Shown here piece by piece: positions 15,649 to 25,235 of a stretch of DNA of 32,724 bases. Where the stretch lies: the NCBI GenBank assembly GCA_902760965.1, contig CACWIN010000027.1:1-32724 (forward strand), written 5' to 3'. This DNA is from an uncultured Bacteroidales bacterium (GTDB lineage Bacteria; Bacteroidota; Bacteroidia; Bacteroidales; Bacteroidaceae). Made by a program: the position numbers and the translations under genes. Numbering within the stretch: position 1 is the first letter of the stretch; every line of letters begins with the position of its first letter. The notes below the pieces were generated by a model. That model saw nothing but the letters and a program-made list of their open reading frames with translations. It was not told the origin of the DNA and did no database searches.

Positions 15649-18633
15649 ATGAACAAACTTCACAGAACAAAGGCTTTATGCGGCATTATGGCTGCATTAT
15701 GCCTGGGGAGTTGTATTTCGACCACCAATGAGCTTGACCTGAACAAGGATATCAGCTTTGATATGCAGATTGGCTCAAACGGTGTTAAGATTCCTCTTGG
15801 CAGTCTAAAGAAAATCTATGTGGATTCTCTTGTAAACAAGAGCAAGGATTCGGTCCTGGTAGCTCTTGAGGACGGTCTTTTTGGTTTTTCAAAGGACGGA
15901 GAGATCAAAAAGGTCAATGTAGACATCAATGATGTCAAGATTAACATCCCTGCTCCGGACATTGATCCCATCACAACCGATTTTGAAGCTCCTACACAGG
16001 ATGACCTTTCATTTGACATTCCTTCGGATTCAACCACGACCACTCTTAAGATCAGTTCCATCAATCTGTCGGAAATCAATGACAAGCTGCCCAAGTTTGA
16101 CATTCCTGTAAATTACGAACTGCCTACAGAGATTTCGTATGCAAATATTCCAATCAATAATGAGGAGATTCCTGTTCCCGAGCAGACCAAGCAGATAACA
16201 TTCAGTTACACGCTTCCTGAGGACGTAAAGCAACTCAATACCGTTTACTTTGGTCAGGAGGGTACAACTACCGGCCAGAAAATTACGTTGGATGTTGATT
16301 TGAGCGGTATCTATAACGTGCTCAACGATCCGGTGGTGTCAATAGAAAGTCTTGATATCATATTCCCGGGTAATTTCACACTTGACGAGGATGATGCTTT
16401 GTCGGGCTATTTGAGCGGAGGAGACGTAAGCGTAAACGGTAACAAGTTCAGCATAGAATCTGCCCCTGTCAAGACCATGACCGGAAGCAACAAGAAACTC
16501 CCGATATCTTTCTATCTTAAATCGGCCGATTTCAGTGAATACGGTTCAAATATAGATTACTCCGGAAATGTAAGGTATTCGCTAAAACTTAAGGTTTCGG
16601 GTACCACAAAGGGTTCCGGCAAGCTGTCGGTCGATGTCCGTTTAAAGTCGGATCTCACTATGGCCGATTTCTCGGTTGACACAAATCCCAAGGAGGTTGC
16701 ACTGAATTCTGACAGCATTACTTCAAGCTGTAAGGTAAACGGACTTGACGGAATGGCCAGAATCAATAGCGTTGAATTTTATTCCGATGACAGTTATTTC
16801 AAACTCAGGTTGTCAGACTTTGATATAAGTCCGTTCCAGTTTGACGATGAGAGCTATATCAATCTTGTGTTCTCCAATGACCTTACTTTTGACAAGTCCT
16901 ACAGTTTGGGTGACAAGGCAACCTGGACTTCCGATGGCTCTAATGATAACATTCTGAAAATTTATCCCGACAAGGCAAAAGGAAAGGATATCATAGTCCA
17001 TCTAAGTTCAATGGACATCAATCAGGATGTTGACAAACTGAATGCTACCATTACCTTAAATACCGGTGTTGCTTACAATGCTCATATAGGTATAGCCGGT
17101 AAAAAAGACCTGAGGGCTTCGGATCTGGAGCAGTTGGGCGACAAGGATATAAAGTTCTCCATTTCCGGAAAACTGGCCATTAAGGAGGCCAATTTTGTAA
17201 GTTCCGAGTTTAAGACCGATATTGACAAGGTTACCAAGATAAGCATTAACGAGGATGTTGATCCTGCATTGCTGTCATTGAGCCGTGTCAATTTCAAGGA
17301 GCCTGCAGGGGTAACAATGAAAATCAAATTCAACAAGTCGTTGATGATAAACGATCTGACTCTTTCAAACTTTACCATAGTACTCCCTGACTATCTTAAG
17401 ATCAGTTATACGGGAGAGCCCAATATCTATGTTGCCGAAGACGGCCATTCGCTTGTCATAAACAGAGTCCTTACCGGCAATGAACTTACGCCTGACGGAG
17501 GCTTTACTCTTTCGGGAATTACTATTGACAGTCTTGATTTTAAGGATCCCATTCATCTTGACAAGGGTAAGCTTGTCCTGAATGACCAGGAAGTTAAAAT
17601 AACAGGATCTGCTACCGCAGGCCAATCCGTAATGACTCTGATAGCTCTTCAAGACGTCACTATAATTCCAACAGTTACATTTGACCAGATTAATGTAAGT
17701 TCTGTTACCGGTAAGGTGAATCCCAAGATTGATCCTATTAAGGAGAGTGTAGGTCTGTCATTGGGCAGTGACGCCGATTTCCTTAAGGACGCTACGTTCA
17801 AGCTGAGCAATCCTAAGATAACCATCAATCTGAACAGTACGGTGACCGTTCCAATCAAACTGGACCTTAGCCTTACATCAAAGGAAGAGGATGGAGCCAT
17901 TATCGCCAAGAACATTGCTCCCGATAACGGCGAAATATATCTTGACCCATGCCAGGTTGGTGAAGAAAACCGCAAAACCACTATCATATTAAGCACAAAT
18001 ACTCAGGATTACAGGAACGGTGATACCTTATTTGTTGGTGTAAGCCACCTGCCAGACCTTATGACAAAGGTTCCGGATTCAATCCTGTTCCGTCTTGAGG
18101 CTTATGCCGATACCACCGTTCAGCATTTTGTTGACCTTACCAATGACCTGTCAGTATCGGGTAATTATCACGTATCCATCCCAATGTCATTCCAGGACCT
18201 GTTCCTTGAATATACCGATACAATAAAGGATCTGGCCAAGAACCTGGAGGAATTTGGTGACTTGGTCGATGAAACAGAGGTTCAACTTCTGGCCGATGTG
18301 TTCACCACCATTCCTCTATCGGTAAAGATGGATGCCTTTGCTGTTGACAAGAAGGGTAAAAAAATTAAGGATATCGTGATTAAGTCCACAGTAATAGAGC
18401 CCGGAACAGATCAGGGTATAGTTTCTCCGTTCAAGCTGACCATGAATATAGGCAAGGGCGCTCTTGGAGAATTAGACGGTATAGTATTTACCGCCCAATG
18501 CGAGAATGATGACAATGCCGGTACTTCCATGATCAAGAAGGGACAATACGTTGAGCTTACAAACGTCAAGCTGTTCCTGCCTCATGGCGTAACCATGGAC
18601 CTTACGGATAAAATCAATGACAAAAAGAAATGA
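15649..18633 (+). CDS. Large predicted surface or periplasmic lipoprotein, function unknown
   Basis: I do not recognise a named family. The 994-residue product has a lipoprotein signal (lipobox LGSC, Cys22). The mature part is rich in Asp, Ser, Lys, Thr and short alternating hydrophobic stretches, so mostly beta structure, with hardly any Cys or Trp. Two stretches of about 110 residues look alike: one around 230-345 (IIFPGNFTLDEDDALSGYL...) and one around 575-690 (IVLPDYLKISYTGEPNIYV...). Both run [IL][FL]P-x-[FL]-acidic, GG, KxSI or LVI, SxDF/LDF, KLKV/KLVL, suggesting an internal duplication of an Ig-like or barrel-like module. Its TGA overlaps the next start in ATGA, so it is translationally coupled to the DUF5723 protein. 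A joint envelope complex is my inference. Confidence 0.85.
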   Translation: MNKLHRTKALCGIMAALCLGSCISTTNELDLNKDISFDMQIGSNGVKIPLGSLKKIYVDSLVNKSKDSVLVALEDGLFGFSKDGEIKKVNVDINDVKINIPAPDIDPITTDFEAPTQDDLSFDIPSDSTTTTLKISSINLSEINDKLPKFDIPVNYELPTEISYANIPINNEEIPVPEQTKQITFSYTLPEDVKQLNTVYFGQEGTTTGQKITLDVDLSGIYNVLNDPVVSIESLDIIFPGNFTLDEDDALSGYLSGGDVSVNGNKFSIESAPVKTMTGSNKKLPISFYLKSADFSEYGSNIDYSGNVRYSLKLKVSGTTKGSGKLSVDVRLKSDLTMADFSVDTNPKEVALNSDSITSSCKVNGLDGMARINSVEFYSDDSYFKLRLSDFDISPFQFDDESYINLVFSNDLTFDKSYSLGDKATWTSDGSNDNILKIYPDKAKGKDIIVHLSSMDINQDVDKLNATITLNTGVAYNAHIGIAGKKDLRASDLEQLGDKDIKFSISGKLAIKEANFVSSEFKTDIDKVTKISINEDVDPALLSLSRVNFKEPAGVTMKIKFNKSLMINDLTLSNFTIVLPDYLKISYTGEPNIYVAEDGHSLVINRVLTGNELTPDGGFTLSGITIDSLDFKDPIHLDKGKLVLNDQEVKITGSATAGQSVMTLIALQDVTIIPTVTFDQINVSSVTGKVNPKIDPIKESVGLSLGSDADFLKDATFKLSNPKITINLNSTVTVPIKLDLSLTSKEEDGAIIAKNIAPDNGEIYLDPCQVGEENRKTTIILSTNTQDYRNGDTLFVGVSHLPDLMTKVPDSILFRLEAYADTTVQHFVDLTNDLSVSGNYHVSIPMSFQDLFLEYTDTIKDLAKNLEEFGDLVDETEVQLLADVFTTIPLSVKMDAFAVDKKGKKIKDIVIKSTVIEPGTDQGIVSPFKLTMNIGKGALGELDGIVFTAQCENDDNAGTSMIKKGQYVELTNVKLFLPHGVTMDLTDKINDKKK

Positions 18634-20060
18634 GCAACCCCAAAAGTATCAGAATTATGAATAAGCATATTTTTACAAGGTCTTTTGCCGCAGTTGCAAT
18701 GCTGCTGGTGACCAGTGTTTTGTATTCACAAAGTTCTGTTTCAGGATATTTTGTGGAGGGGTTCAGTAGCCGCTATCAGTTTAACCCTGCTTTCTCTCCC
18801 CAGAGGAATGCCATATTTGGCCTGGGTATCAATAATATCCATACGGAACTTCAGAGTACCGTGGGTGCATCGGACTTCCTGTTTGACTCAAAGTCAAAGC
18901 CCAATATGCTCACCACTTTCATGAGCCCCGAGGTCGATTCCGATACATTCCTTAACGGTTTACCCAATGTAGCCAAGTTCAAGTTCGGATATGATATGGA
19001 TCTATTCACTTTGGGTATAGGCGGAAAGAACGGATACACCATTTTTGACATCAAAGCACGTATCAACATGGAACTGGGTCTGCCTAAGGACCTGTTCGGA
19101 TTCATGAAAGCCGGTCTTGCCACAGGCAATTATCTTATTGAGGATACTCACGTAAACACAACCTCTTTCGTTGAGGTTGGACTGAGCCATTCACACAAGG
19201 TGATTGACAACCTGAACATAGGTTTGACCCTTAAGTACCTGGAGGGTGCAGCTTATGTTGACGGTAATATTGACCAGATTGACGCACAGCTTTCCGAAGA
19301 TGCGTGGAGGGTCAATACCAAGGGTACTGTCAAGGCATCAGTGCCGGGAGTAAGATACAAGTATGACGAAGAGACCGGCGCCCTGAGCGGAGTCGAAGAA
19401 TACCAGTTCAACAGCACCGACATTCCCACAAACGGCGGTTTTGCAGTTGACCTGGGTGCCGAGTATGACCTTCAGGATGTTGTTGAGGGACTTAAGGTGT
19501 CGGCCTCGATATCGGACCTTGGTTTCATTAAATGGAACAACCTGTACACTTTTGCTACCGATTATGACGAGTACGTTGAGTTCAGGGGCTTTAACCAGTA
19601 TGACATTGACAACCCCGACGATGACAAGACTATAGAGAACCTTGGCGATGCCTTTAAGGATATGATCAGACTCTATCCCACCGAAAAGAGTGCAAGTGAG
19701 ACAGTAGGCCTTGACGCAACATTCAGACTGGGTGCCGAGTACAATCTCCCGTTCGCCCAGTGGATATCGGCCGGTGAGTTGCTTACCTATCGCACAGGTT
19801 TCTGGCCTTATTTCTCATCACTTACATCGGTTTGCCTGTCACCTACCGATTGGTTTGATTTTACCGGAAACATAGGATTCTCATCGTACGGCACATCATT
19901 CGGCTTTATGATGAACGTACATCCTGCAGTGTTCAACATGTTTATTGCTGTTGACAAACTCAGTGCAAAGTTCAATCCGCAGTTTGTTCCGGTCGAGGAA
20001 TTTGGTGTGAATGTTAGTTTGGGCATAAGCCTTGCTTTTGGACAGAGACGCGATAAGTAA
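18630..20060 (+). CDS. DUF5723-family predicted outer-membrane beta-barrel protein
   Basis: Protein of 476 residues from the ATG that overlaps the previous stop; a second ATG at 18657 (MNKHIFTRSFAAVAMLLV) starts the signal peptide proper, cleaved near LYSQS, and may be the true start. The opening GYFVEGFSSRYQFNPAFSP and alternating strands such as KFGYDMDLFTLGIGGKNGY resemble the DUF5723 and PorV/FadL-like barrel proteins of Bacteroidota. The last third (NPQFVPVEEFGVNVSLGISL) reads like closing barrel strands, although it ends in FGQRRDK and not in an aromatic. Function unknown. Coupling to the large lipoprotein upstream suggests one complex. The lysE gene follows after two bases, so all are one transcript. 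Confidence 0.85.
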   Translation: MSNPKSIRIMNKHIFTRSFAAVAMLLVTSVLYSQSSVSGYFVEGFSSRYQFNPAFSPQRNAIFGLGINNIHTELQSTVGASDFLFDSKSKPNMLTTFMSPEVDSDTFLNGLPNVAKFKFGYDMDLFTLGIGGKNGYTIFDIKARINMELGLPKDLFGFMKAGLATGNYLIEDTHVNTTSFVEVGLSHSHKVIDNLNIGLTLKYLEGAAYVDGNIDQIDAQLSEDAWRVNTKGTVKASVPGVRYKYDEETGALSGVEEYQFNSTDIPTNGGFAVDLGAEYDLQDVVEGLKVSASISDLGFIKWNNLYTFATDYDEYVEFRGFNQYDIDNPDDDKTIENLGDAFKDMIRLYPTEKSASETVGLDATFRLGAEYNLPFAQWISAGELLTYRTGFWPYFSSLTSVCLSPTDWFDFTGNIGFSSYGTSFGFMMNVHPAVFNMFIAVDKLSAKFNPQFVPVEEFGVNVSLGISLAFGQRRDK

Positions 20061-20062
20061 TA

Positions 20063-20710
20063 ATGAGTAATATATCCATCTTTGAGTTGATACTCAAAGG
20101 TATGGCAATTGGATTTCTGGCAGCAGCCCCGACAGGACCGTCGGGGGTGCTTGTCATTCAGAGAACATTGAACAAAGGCCGGTGGAAGGGATTTCTAACC
20201 GGCCTTGGAGTGAGTATAAGTGACGCAATATACATATTCATTACCATGATGTGCCTGTCATTGGTACTGGGTTATCTTGAAAACCCTACCATTGCCACGG
20301 TGGTAAAACTTGCAGGGTGTGTCCTGTTGCTGGTGTTTGGCATAACAACGGTCAGGAACAATCCTCTAGCGTCATCAAAGGAGGTTAAGGTCAAAAAGGA
20401 TTCCATATGGCAGATAATGCTTACCGGATTCGGCGTGGCCATAGTCAATCCTCTGGTAGTCTTTTTCTACATGGGTCTGTTTGCCTTCTTTTCGGTTCCG
20501 GTCGATGATTTTGACACCGCCCATAAGATGCAGACATACCTTTTTGTCATTTTGGGTGATTTTTGCTGGTGGTTTACCCTGTCAACCCTTATCAACAAGC
20601 TGCGTAACAGGTTTGACCTGCGCGGACTTTGGATGATAAACAGGATTCTGGGAACCATCCTGATTGTGGCAGCTGTAAGCTGGTGTACCATGATTCTGAT
20701 CAATTTATAA
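20063..20710 (+). CDS. LysE-family amino-acid exporter
   Basis: Inner-membrane protein of 215 residues with about six hydrophobic segments. LysE proteins export basic or other amino acids; the substrate here is unknown. The family opening GMAIGFLAAAPTGPSGVLVIQ (first helix with the P-x-GP motif), GRWKGFLTGLGVSISDAIY and ITTVRNNPLASS are recognisable. The last helix is ILGTILIVAAVSWCTMILI. It starts two bases after the DUF5723 stop and DUF4924 follows after 13 bases, so it is in the middle of the run. Bacteroidales often carry such a gene in this housekeeping cluster, so I do not infer a link to the lipoprotein pair. Confidence 0.88.
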   Translation: MSNISIFELILKGMAIGFLAAAPTGPSGVLVIQRTLNKGRWKGFLTGLGVSISDAIYIFITMMCLSLVLGYLENPTIATVVKLAGCVLLLVFGITTVRNNPLASSKEVKVKKDSIWQIMLTGFGVAIVNPLVVFFYMGLFAFFSVPVDDFDTAHKMQTYLFVILGDFCWWFTLSTLINKLRNRFDLRGLWMINRILGTILIVAAVSWCTMILINL

Positions 20711-20723
20711 AATCTAATCTTAT

Positions 20724-21269
20724 ATGTTTGTACAAGAAGATTTACGCAATAAGAACATTGCCGAATATCTGCTATACATGTGGCAGGTTGAGGATATGAT
20801 CCGTGCAGCCGGGCTTGACAGCGACCGGTTGTATCAGGTGGTGATAAAAGACAGCGGACGCAGTGAGGCCGACTGTCAAAAATGGAAACAGTGGTATCAG
20901 GACCTGATTGATATGATGCATGCCGAGGGTAAGACCCAGCAGGGGCATCTTCAGATAAACGAGAATGTGCTAATGCTGTTGGAGGACCTGCATTCACGTT
21001 TGCTTGAATCACATAAGCAGGCGGAGTACAAGGACCTGTACTACAAGGCATTGCCGTTTATTGTGGAGTTCCGTGCCAAGAACCATGAGGAGCAGAACAA
21101 TGAACTGCGTGACTGCTTTAACATGCTGTACGGAGTGTGGCTGCTCAAGGTACAGGGTAAACCGGTCAGTTCCGCTACCCAGCAGGCTGTCAATGCTGTA
21201 TCGGCTTTTATTGGAAAGCTGGCTGTGCTCTACCGCGAAGACAAGCAGGGCACATTGGAGTTAGAGTGA
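20724..21269 (+). CDS. DUF4924-family protein
   Basis: Soluble protein of 181 residues, almost entirely alpha-helical by composition, with no signal peptide or membrane segment. I recognise it as the Bacteroidales family DUF4924 from [18 protein letters not shown] near the start, GHLQINENV in the middle and [22 protein letters not shown] towards the end. Function unknown. Its TGA at 21267-21269 is followed almost at once by the prfC start at 21275, so the two are probably coupled; its constant company with translation genes (prfC, Sua5, fmt) is suggestive only. No catalytic motif is evident. Confidence 0.88.
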   Translation: MFVQEDLRNKNIAEYLLYMWQVEDMIRAAGLDSDRLYQVVIKDSGRSEADCQKWKQWYQDLIDMMHAEGKTQQGHLQINENVLMLLEDLHSRLLESHKQAEYKDLYYKALPFIVEFRAKNHEEQNNELRDCFNMLYGVWLLKVQGKPVSSATQQAVNAVSAFIGKLAVLYREDKQGTLELE

Positions 21270-21274
21270 TTTGT

Positions 21275-22843
21275 ATGATGGAAGAGATAGAAAGACGTAG
21301 AACATTTGCGATTGTATCGCACCCCGATGCCGGTAAGACAACGCTTACCGAAAAATTCCTGCTGTTTGGCGGCCAGATTCAAGTTGCCGGCGCGGTCAAG
21401 TCAAACAAGATACGCAAGACCGCCACATCGGACTGGATGGATATTGAAAAGCAGCGTGGAATATCAGTGACCACATCGGTCATGGAGTTTGATTACCAAG
21501 GTTACAAGATTAACATTCTGGATACCCCGGGTCACCAGGATTTTGCCGAGGACACGTTCCGCACCCTGACTGCTGTTGACAGCGTTATCATTGTGATTGA
21601 CAGTGCCAAGGGCGTTGAGTTGCAGACCCGCCGCCTTATGGAGGTGTGCCGTATGCGCAAGACTCCGGTAATAGTATTCGTGAACAAACTGGACCGTGAG
21701 GGTAATGACCCGTTTGATTTGCTCGATGAGCTTGAGGAGGAGCTTCAGATACATGTACGCCCGCTTAGCTGGCCTATTGAGAAGGGTGCCCGATTCAAGG
21801 GCGTGTATAACATATACGAGCAAAAGCTGGACCTGTTTACTCCCGACAAGCAAAAGGTTACGGAGAAGGTGAACGTTGACATAAACAGCAGTGACCTTGA
21901 GGCACATGTAGGTGAGCGCGAGGCTCAAAAGCTGCGCTCAGACCTGGAACTGATAGACGGTGTCTATGAGCCGTTTGACCGCCAGCAGTATCTGGCCGGT
22001 GACCTGGCTCCCGTGTTCTTTGGTTCGGCCCTGAACAATTTTGGCGTTCAGGAACTGCTTAACTGCTTTGTGCAGATTGCTCCCAGTCCGCGTCCCACAC
22101 AGGCTTTGGAACGTATGGTGGAGCCCGAAGACAGCAAGTTTACCGGATTCATATTCAAGATTACGGCCAATATAGACCCCAACCACCGCTCATCGGTTGC
22201 ATTCTGCAAGGTGTGCTCAGGCCGTTTTCAACGTAACGAGCCGTACTACCATGTAAGGCTGGACAAGACATTCCGTTTTTCGTCGCCCACCCAGTTCATG
22301 GCCCAGCGCAAAAGCACCATCGAGGAGGCCTGGCCGGGTGATATCATTGGTCTGCCGGATACCGGAAACTTCAAGATAGGTGATACTCTCACTCAGGGTG
22401 AAAAGCTTCATTTCAAGGGCCTGCCCAGTTTCTCGCCCGAGATGTTCAAATACATTGAGAACGCCGATCCCATGCGTGCCAAGCAGCTTGCCAAGGGTAT
22501 TGACCAGCTTATGGGTGAGGGTGTTGCCCAGATGTTCGTGAACCAGTTTAACGGCCGCAAGCTTATAGGTACTGTAGGTCAGCTTCAGTTTGAGGTTATC
22601 CAGTACCGTCTGGAGCATGAGTATAACGCCCTGTGCCGTTGGGAGCCCGCCAGCCTTTACAAGGCCTGCTGGATAGAGAGCGACGATGAGGCCGAACTTG
22701 AGGCATTCAAAAAGCGCAAGTACCAGTTTATGGCTACCGATATGGAGGGCCGCGATGTGTTCCTGGCCGACAGCGGCTACGTACTGCAAATGGCACAGAT
22801 TGATTTTAAGCACATTAAGTTCCACTTTACAAGTGAGTTCTGA
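21275..22843 (+). CDS. prfC: Peptide chain release factor 3
   Basis: GTPase that removes release factors 1 and 2 from the ribosome after termination. Protein of 522 residues from ATG at 21275 (or 521 from 21278); an in-frame GTG at 21266 overlaps the previous stop and is less likely. GTP motifs: [13 protein letters not shown] (G1), [12 protein letters not shown] (G3) and VNKLDREG (G4). AGAVKSNK and [12 protein letters not shown] form the switch region specific to RF3. Domain II and the C-terminal domain run to [16 protein letters not shown]. The TGA overlaps the next ATG by one base (TGATG). RF3 is patchily distributed in bacteria, and is standard in this order. Confidence 0.96.
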   Translation: MMEEIERRRTFAIVSHPDAGKTTLTEKFLLFGGQIQVAGAVKSNKIRKTATSDWMDIEKQRGISVTTSVMEFDYQGYKINILDTPGHQDFAEDTFRTLTAVDSVIIVIDSAKGVELQTRRLMEVCRMRKTPVIVFVNKLDREGNDPFDLLDELEEELQIHVRPLSWPIEKGARFKGVYNIYEQKLDLFTPDKQKVTEKVNVDINSSDLEAHVGEREAQKLRSDLELIDGVYEPFDRQQYLAGDLAPVFFGSALNNFGVQELLNCFVQIAPSPRPTQALERMVEPEDSKFTGFIFKITANIDPNHRSSVAFCKVCSGRFQRNEPYYHVRLDKTFRFSSPTQFMAQRKSTIEEAWPGDIIGLPDTGNFKIGDTLTQGEKLHFKGLPSFSPEMFKYIENADPMRAKQLAKGIDQLMGEGVAQMFVNQFNGRKLIGTVGQLQFEVIQYRLEHEYNALCRWEPASLYKACWIESDDEAELEAFKKRKYQFMATDMEGRDVFLADSGYVLQMAQIDFKHIKFHFTSEF

Positions 22844-23415
22844 TGAAAGAGTATCTGGATGATGTTAAAAAGGCGGTTGAGGTGATGCGTGCCGGAGGAA
22901 TAATACTTTATCCCACCGATACCATATGGGGGATAGGGTGTGATGCCTCCAACAGCGCCGCCGTGCGTCGTATTTTTGAACTTAAGCAGCGCAGCGACAG
23001 TAAGTCCATGCTGAGCCTGATTGACTCCGATGCCAAACTGGGTTATTACGTTCCTGATATCCCCGATGTGGCGTATGACCTTATGGACCTGTCGGAAAAA
23101 CCGCTTACCATCATCTATGACAATGTGCGTCATCTGGCTCCCGAACTTATTGCCGATGATGGCAGTGCAGGCATCCGTATTACCAAAGAGGAGTTCTCAA
23201 AGGAACTTTGCCGCAGGTTGGGTGGGGCGGTTGTCTCCACATCGGCCAATATAAGCGGTCAGCCTTCGGCCGCCAACTTTAGCGAGATATCGGAACCCAT
23301 AAGGAATGGGGTTGATTATATTGTGGAATACCGCCGCGACGAGCAGACCCGGTCAGTGGCATCGAGTATCATAAAACTTGGGTCAGGCGGACTTGTAAAA
23401 GTTATTAGGGAATGA
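22843..23415 (+). CDS. L-threonylcarbamoyladenylate synthase (Sua5/YciO/YrdC family)
   Basis: Makes threonylcarbamoyl-AMP from threonine, bicarbonate and ATP, the donor for t6A at position 37 of ANN-reading tRNAs. Protein of 190 residues, one YrdC domain. Motifs: GGIILYPTDTIWGIGCDA opening, ELKQRSDSKSM, the lysine/arginine nucleotide-binding region, DDGSAGIRITK and GGAVVSTSANISGQPSA. It lacks the C-terminal Sua5 domain, so it is YrdC-like (TsaC). Its start overlaps the prfC stop by one base and its stop overlaps the next start in ATGA, so it is translationally coupled on both sides. A YciO-type paralogue with an unknown role is possible. Confidence 0.92.
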   Translation: MKEYLDDVKKAVEVMRAGGIILYPTDTIWGIGCDASNSAAVRRIFELKQRSDSKSMLSLIDSDAKLGYYVPDIPDVAYDLMDLSEKPLTIIYDNVRHLAPELIADDGSAGIRITKEEFSKELCRRLGGAVVSTSANISGQPSAANFSEISEPIRNGVDYIVEYRRDEQTRSVASSIIKLGSGGLVKVIRE

Positions 23416-25214
23416 TTAATGATATTGCCCAAGAGAGGGAACGCCAGACAGAATCGTTGCTCAACAAGTTCAACCTGTGGCGTAAGGACCATATAAGCGA
23501 GCGTCAGTTCATACTGCTGCTCAGCCTTGTGGTAGGTGTTTTTACCGCTTTTGCGGCTATACTGCTTAAATATCTTATTTCGCTGATTCATGGTACCATT
23601 TACGGCAACCTTATACCCAACAGCGAGAACTACAGCCTGTTGATCTACCCGGTTGTGGGTATATTGGTGTCGGGCCTGTTCATAAGGTACATTGTACGTG
23701 ATGATATAGGCCACGGCGTGACCAAAATCCTTTATGCCCTGTCCAAAAAGAACGGGCGCATTAAGCCTCATAACATGTATTCATCGGTCATTGCCAGTGC
23801 CATAACTATAGGTATGGGCGGATCGGTAGGTGCCGAGAGTCCTATTGTGCTTACGGGCTCGGCCATAGGTTCCAATATTGGTCGTATGTTCAAGATGGAA
23901 CACCGTACGCTCATGCTGCTGGTGGGCTGCGGTTCGGCCGGCGCAATTGCAGGCATATTCAAGGCTCCGATAGCAGGCCTTGTGTTTGTGCTTGAGGTGC
24001 TTATGTTTGACCTTAGCATGGGTTCGCTGCTGCCGTTGCTGGTATCATCGGTTACGGCCGCTACCATATCGTACGTGTTTACCGGGACCGATTCCATGTT
24101 CCATTTTGTGTCCGATCACGGCTTTGACCTGTCCCGGATACCTTACGCCCTGCTTTTGGGCGTGACCTGCGGACTGGTGTCGCTCTATTTCTCACAGACC
24201 ATGCACTGGTTTGAGACCTGGTTCAAAAAGTTCAGTAACCCTTGGGTAAAGTTCGTTATAGGCGCGGTGGTGCTGAGCGTGCTCATTTTCCATCTGCCAT
24301 CACTGTTCGGCGAAGGTTACGATACCATAGGCATACTGCTCAACGTGAACGAGGCCGATGGAAAGGTAATGGAAGGCTCCCTGTTCTACGGAGGAAACCT
24401 GTTGCTGTATCTGGCCTTTGTGCTGGTTTTCAAGGTGTTTGCATCGACAGCAACAAATGCCGGAGGCGGATGCGGCGGTATTTTTGCTCCCAGCCTGTTC
24501 ATGGGCTGCCTTACCGGATTCATATTCGGCACGCTTATGAACAATCTTGTTCCGGGTGCCGATATATCGGTCCAGAACTTTGCGCTGTTCGGCATGGCGG
24601 GTCTTATGTCGGGAGTCATGTTCGCCCCGTTGACCGGCGTATTCCTTATTGCCGAACTTACCGGCGGTTACTCCATGTTCCTGCCGCTCATGATGGTATC
24701 TATAATGTCATATCTTACAATCCGCCTTTTCCAGCCGCACTCAATCTATTCTATGCGTCTGGCACAGAAGGGTGAGCTTATGACACACCATAAGGACCAG
24801 TCGGTATTGCTCCTTATGAGTATGGACAACCTGATTGAGAAAGAGTTCCTTAAGGTGCGTCCCGATATGGATCTTGGTCAGCTGGTAAATATCATTGCCC
24901 GTTCCAAGCGAAACCTGTTCCCCGTTGTGGATGATAATGACTGCCTGGTGGGAGTGGTTAACCTGGAAAGCATACGCAACATTATGTTCCGTCAGGAGCT
25001 GTATCACCGTTTTATGGTCCAGAAACTTATGGAACTGCCGCCTGCCCGTCTGTCCGTTAAGGATCCTATGGATGCGGTCATGAAAAAGTTCGATGAAACC
25101 GGGGCCTGGAACCTACCGGTCGAGGACGAGGAGGGCCGTTATGTGGGCTTTGTATCCAAATCCAAGATATTTAACTCGTACCGCAGCGTGCTGCTGGAAC
25201 TTTCCGAGGAGTAA
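23412..25214 (+). CDS. CLC-type chloride channel or Cl-/H+ antiporter with CBS domains
   Basis: Inner-membrane anion transporter of 600 residues. About a dozen membrane segments fill residues 40-445. The GSGIP selectivity motif is GHGVT here, so the usual anion-binding Ser is replaced by His. The GREGP motif is GAESP and keeps the gating Glu (MGGSVGAESPIVL). NAGGGCGGIFAPSLFMG and LTGGYSMFLPL (with the conserved Tyr) follow. Two CBS domains lie at about 475-530 (LVNIIARSKRNLFPVVDD) and 540-595, and could sense nucleotides. Ion choice may not be chloride. It starts in an ATGA overlap with the YrdC gene and is followed after 21 bases by fmt. Confidence 0.92.
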   Translation: MINDIAQERERQTESLLNKFNLWRKDHISERQFILLLSLVVGVFTAFAAILLKYLISLIHGTIYGNLIPNSENYSLLIYPVVGILVSGLFIRYIVRDDIGHGVTKILYALSKKNGRIKPHNMYSSVIASAITIGMGGSVGAESPIVLTGSAIGSNIGRMFKMEHRTLMLLVGCGSAGAIAGIFKAPIAGLVFVLEVLMFDLSMGSLLPLLVSSVTAATISYVFTGTDSMFHFVSDHGFDLSRIPYALLLGVTCGLVSLYFSQTMHWFETWFKKFSNPWVKFVIGAVVLSVLIFHLPSLFGEGYDTIGILLNVNEADGKVMEGSLFYGGNLLLYLAFVLVFKVFASTATNAGGGCGGIFAPSLFMGCLTGFIFGTLMNNLVPGADISVQNFALFGMAGLMSGVMFAPLTGVFLIAELTGGYSMFLPLMMVSIMSYLTIRLFQPHSIYSMRLAQKGELMTHHKDQSVLLLMSMDNLIEKEFLKVRPDMDLGQLVNIIARSKRNLFPVVDDNDCLVGVVNLESIRNIMFRQELYHRFMVQKLMELPPARLSVKDPMDAVMKKFDETGAWNLPVEDEEGRYVGFVSKSKIFNSYRSVLLELSEE

Positions 25215-25235
25215 TACCTGATTCAATTTGTTACA

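Noticed and set aside
20467-21051. 194-codon minus-strand frame across lysE and DUF4924
   Set aside because: It spans two real genes on the other strand and their gap; no recognisable protein features.
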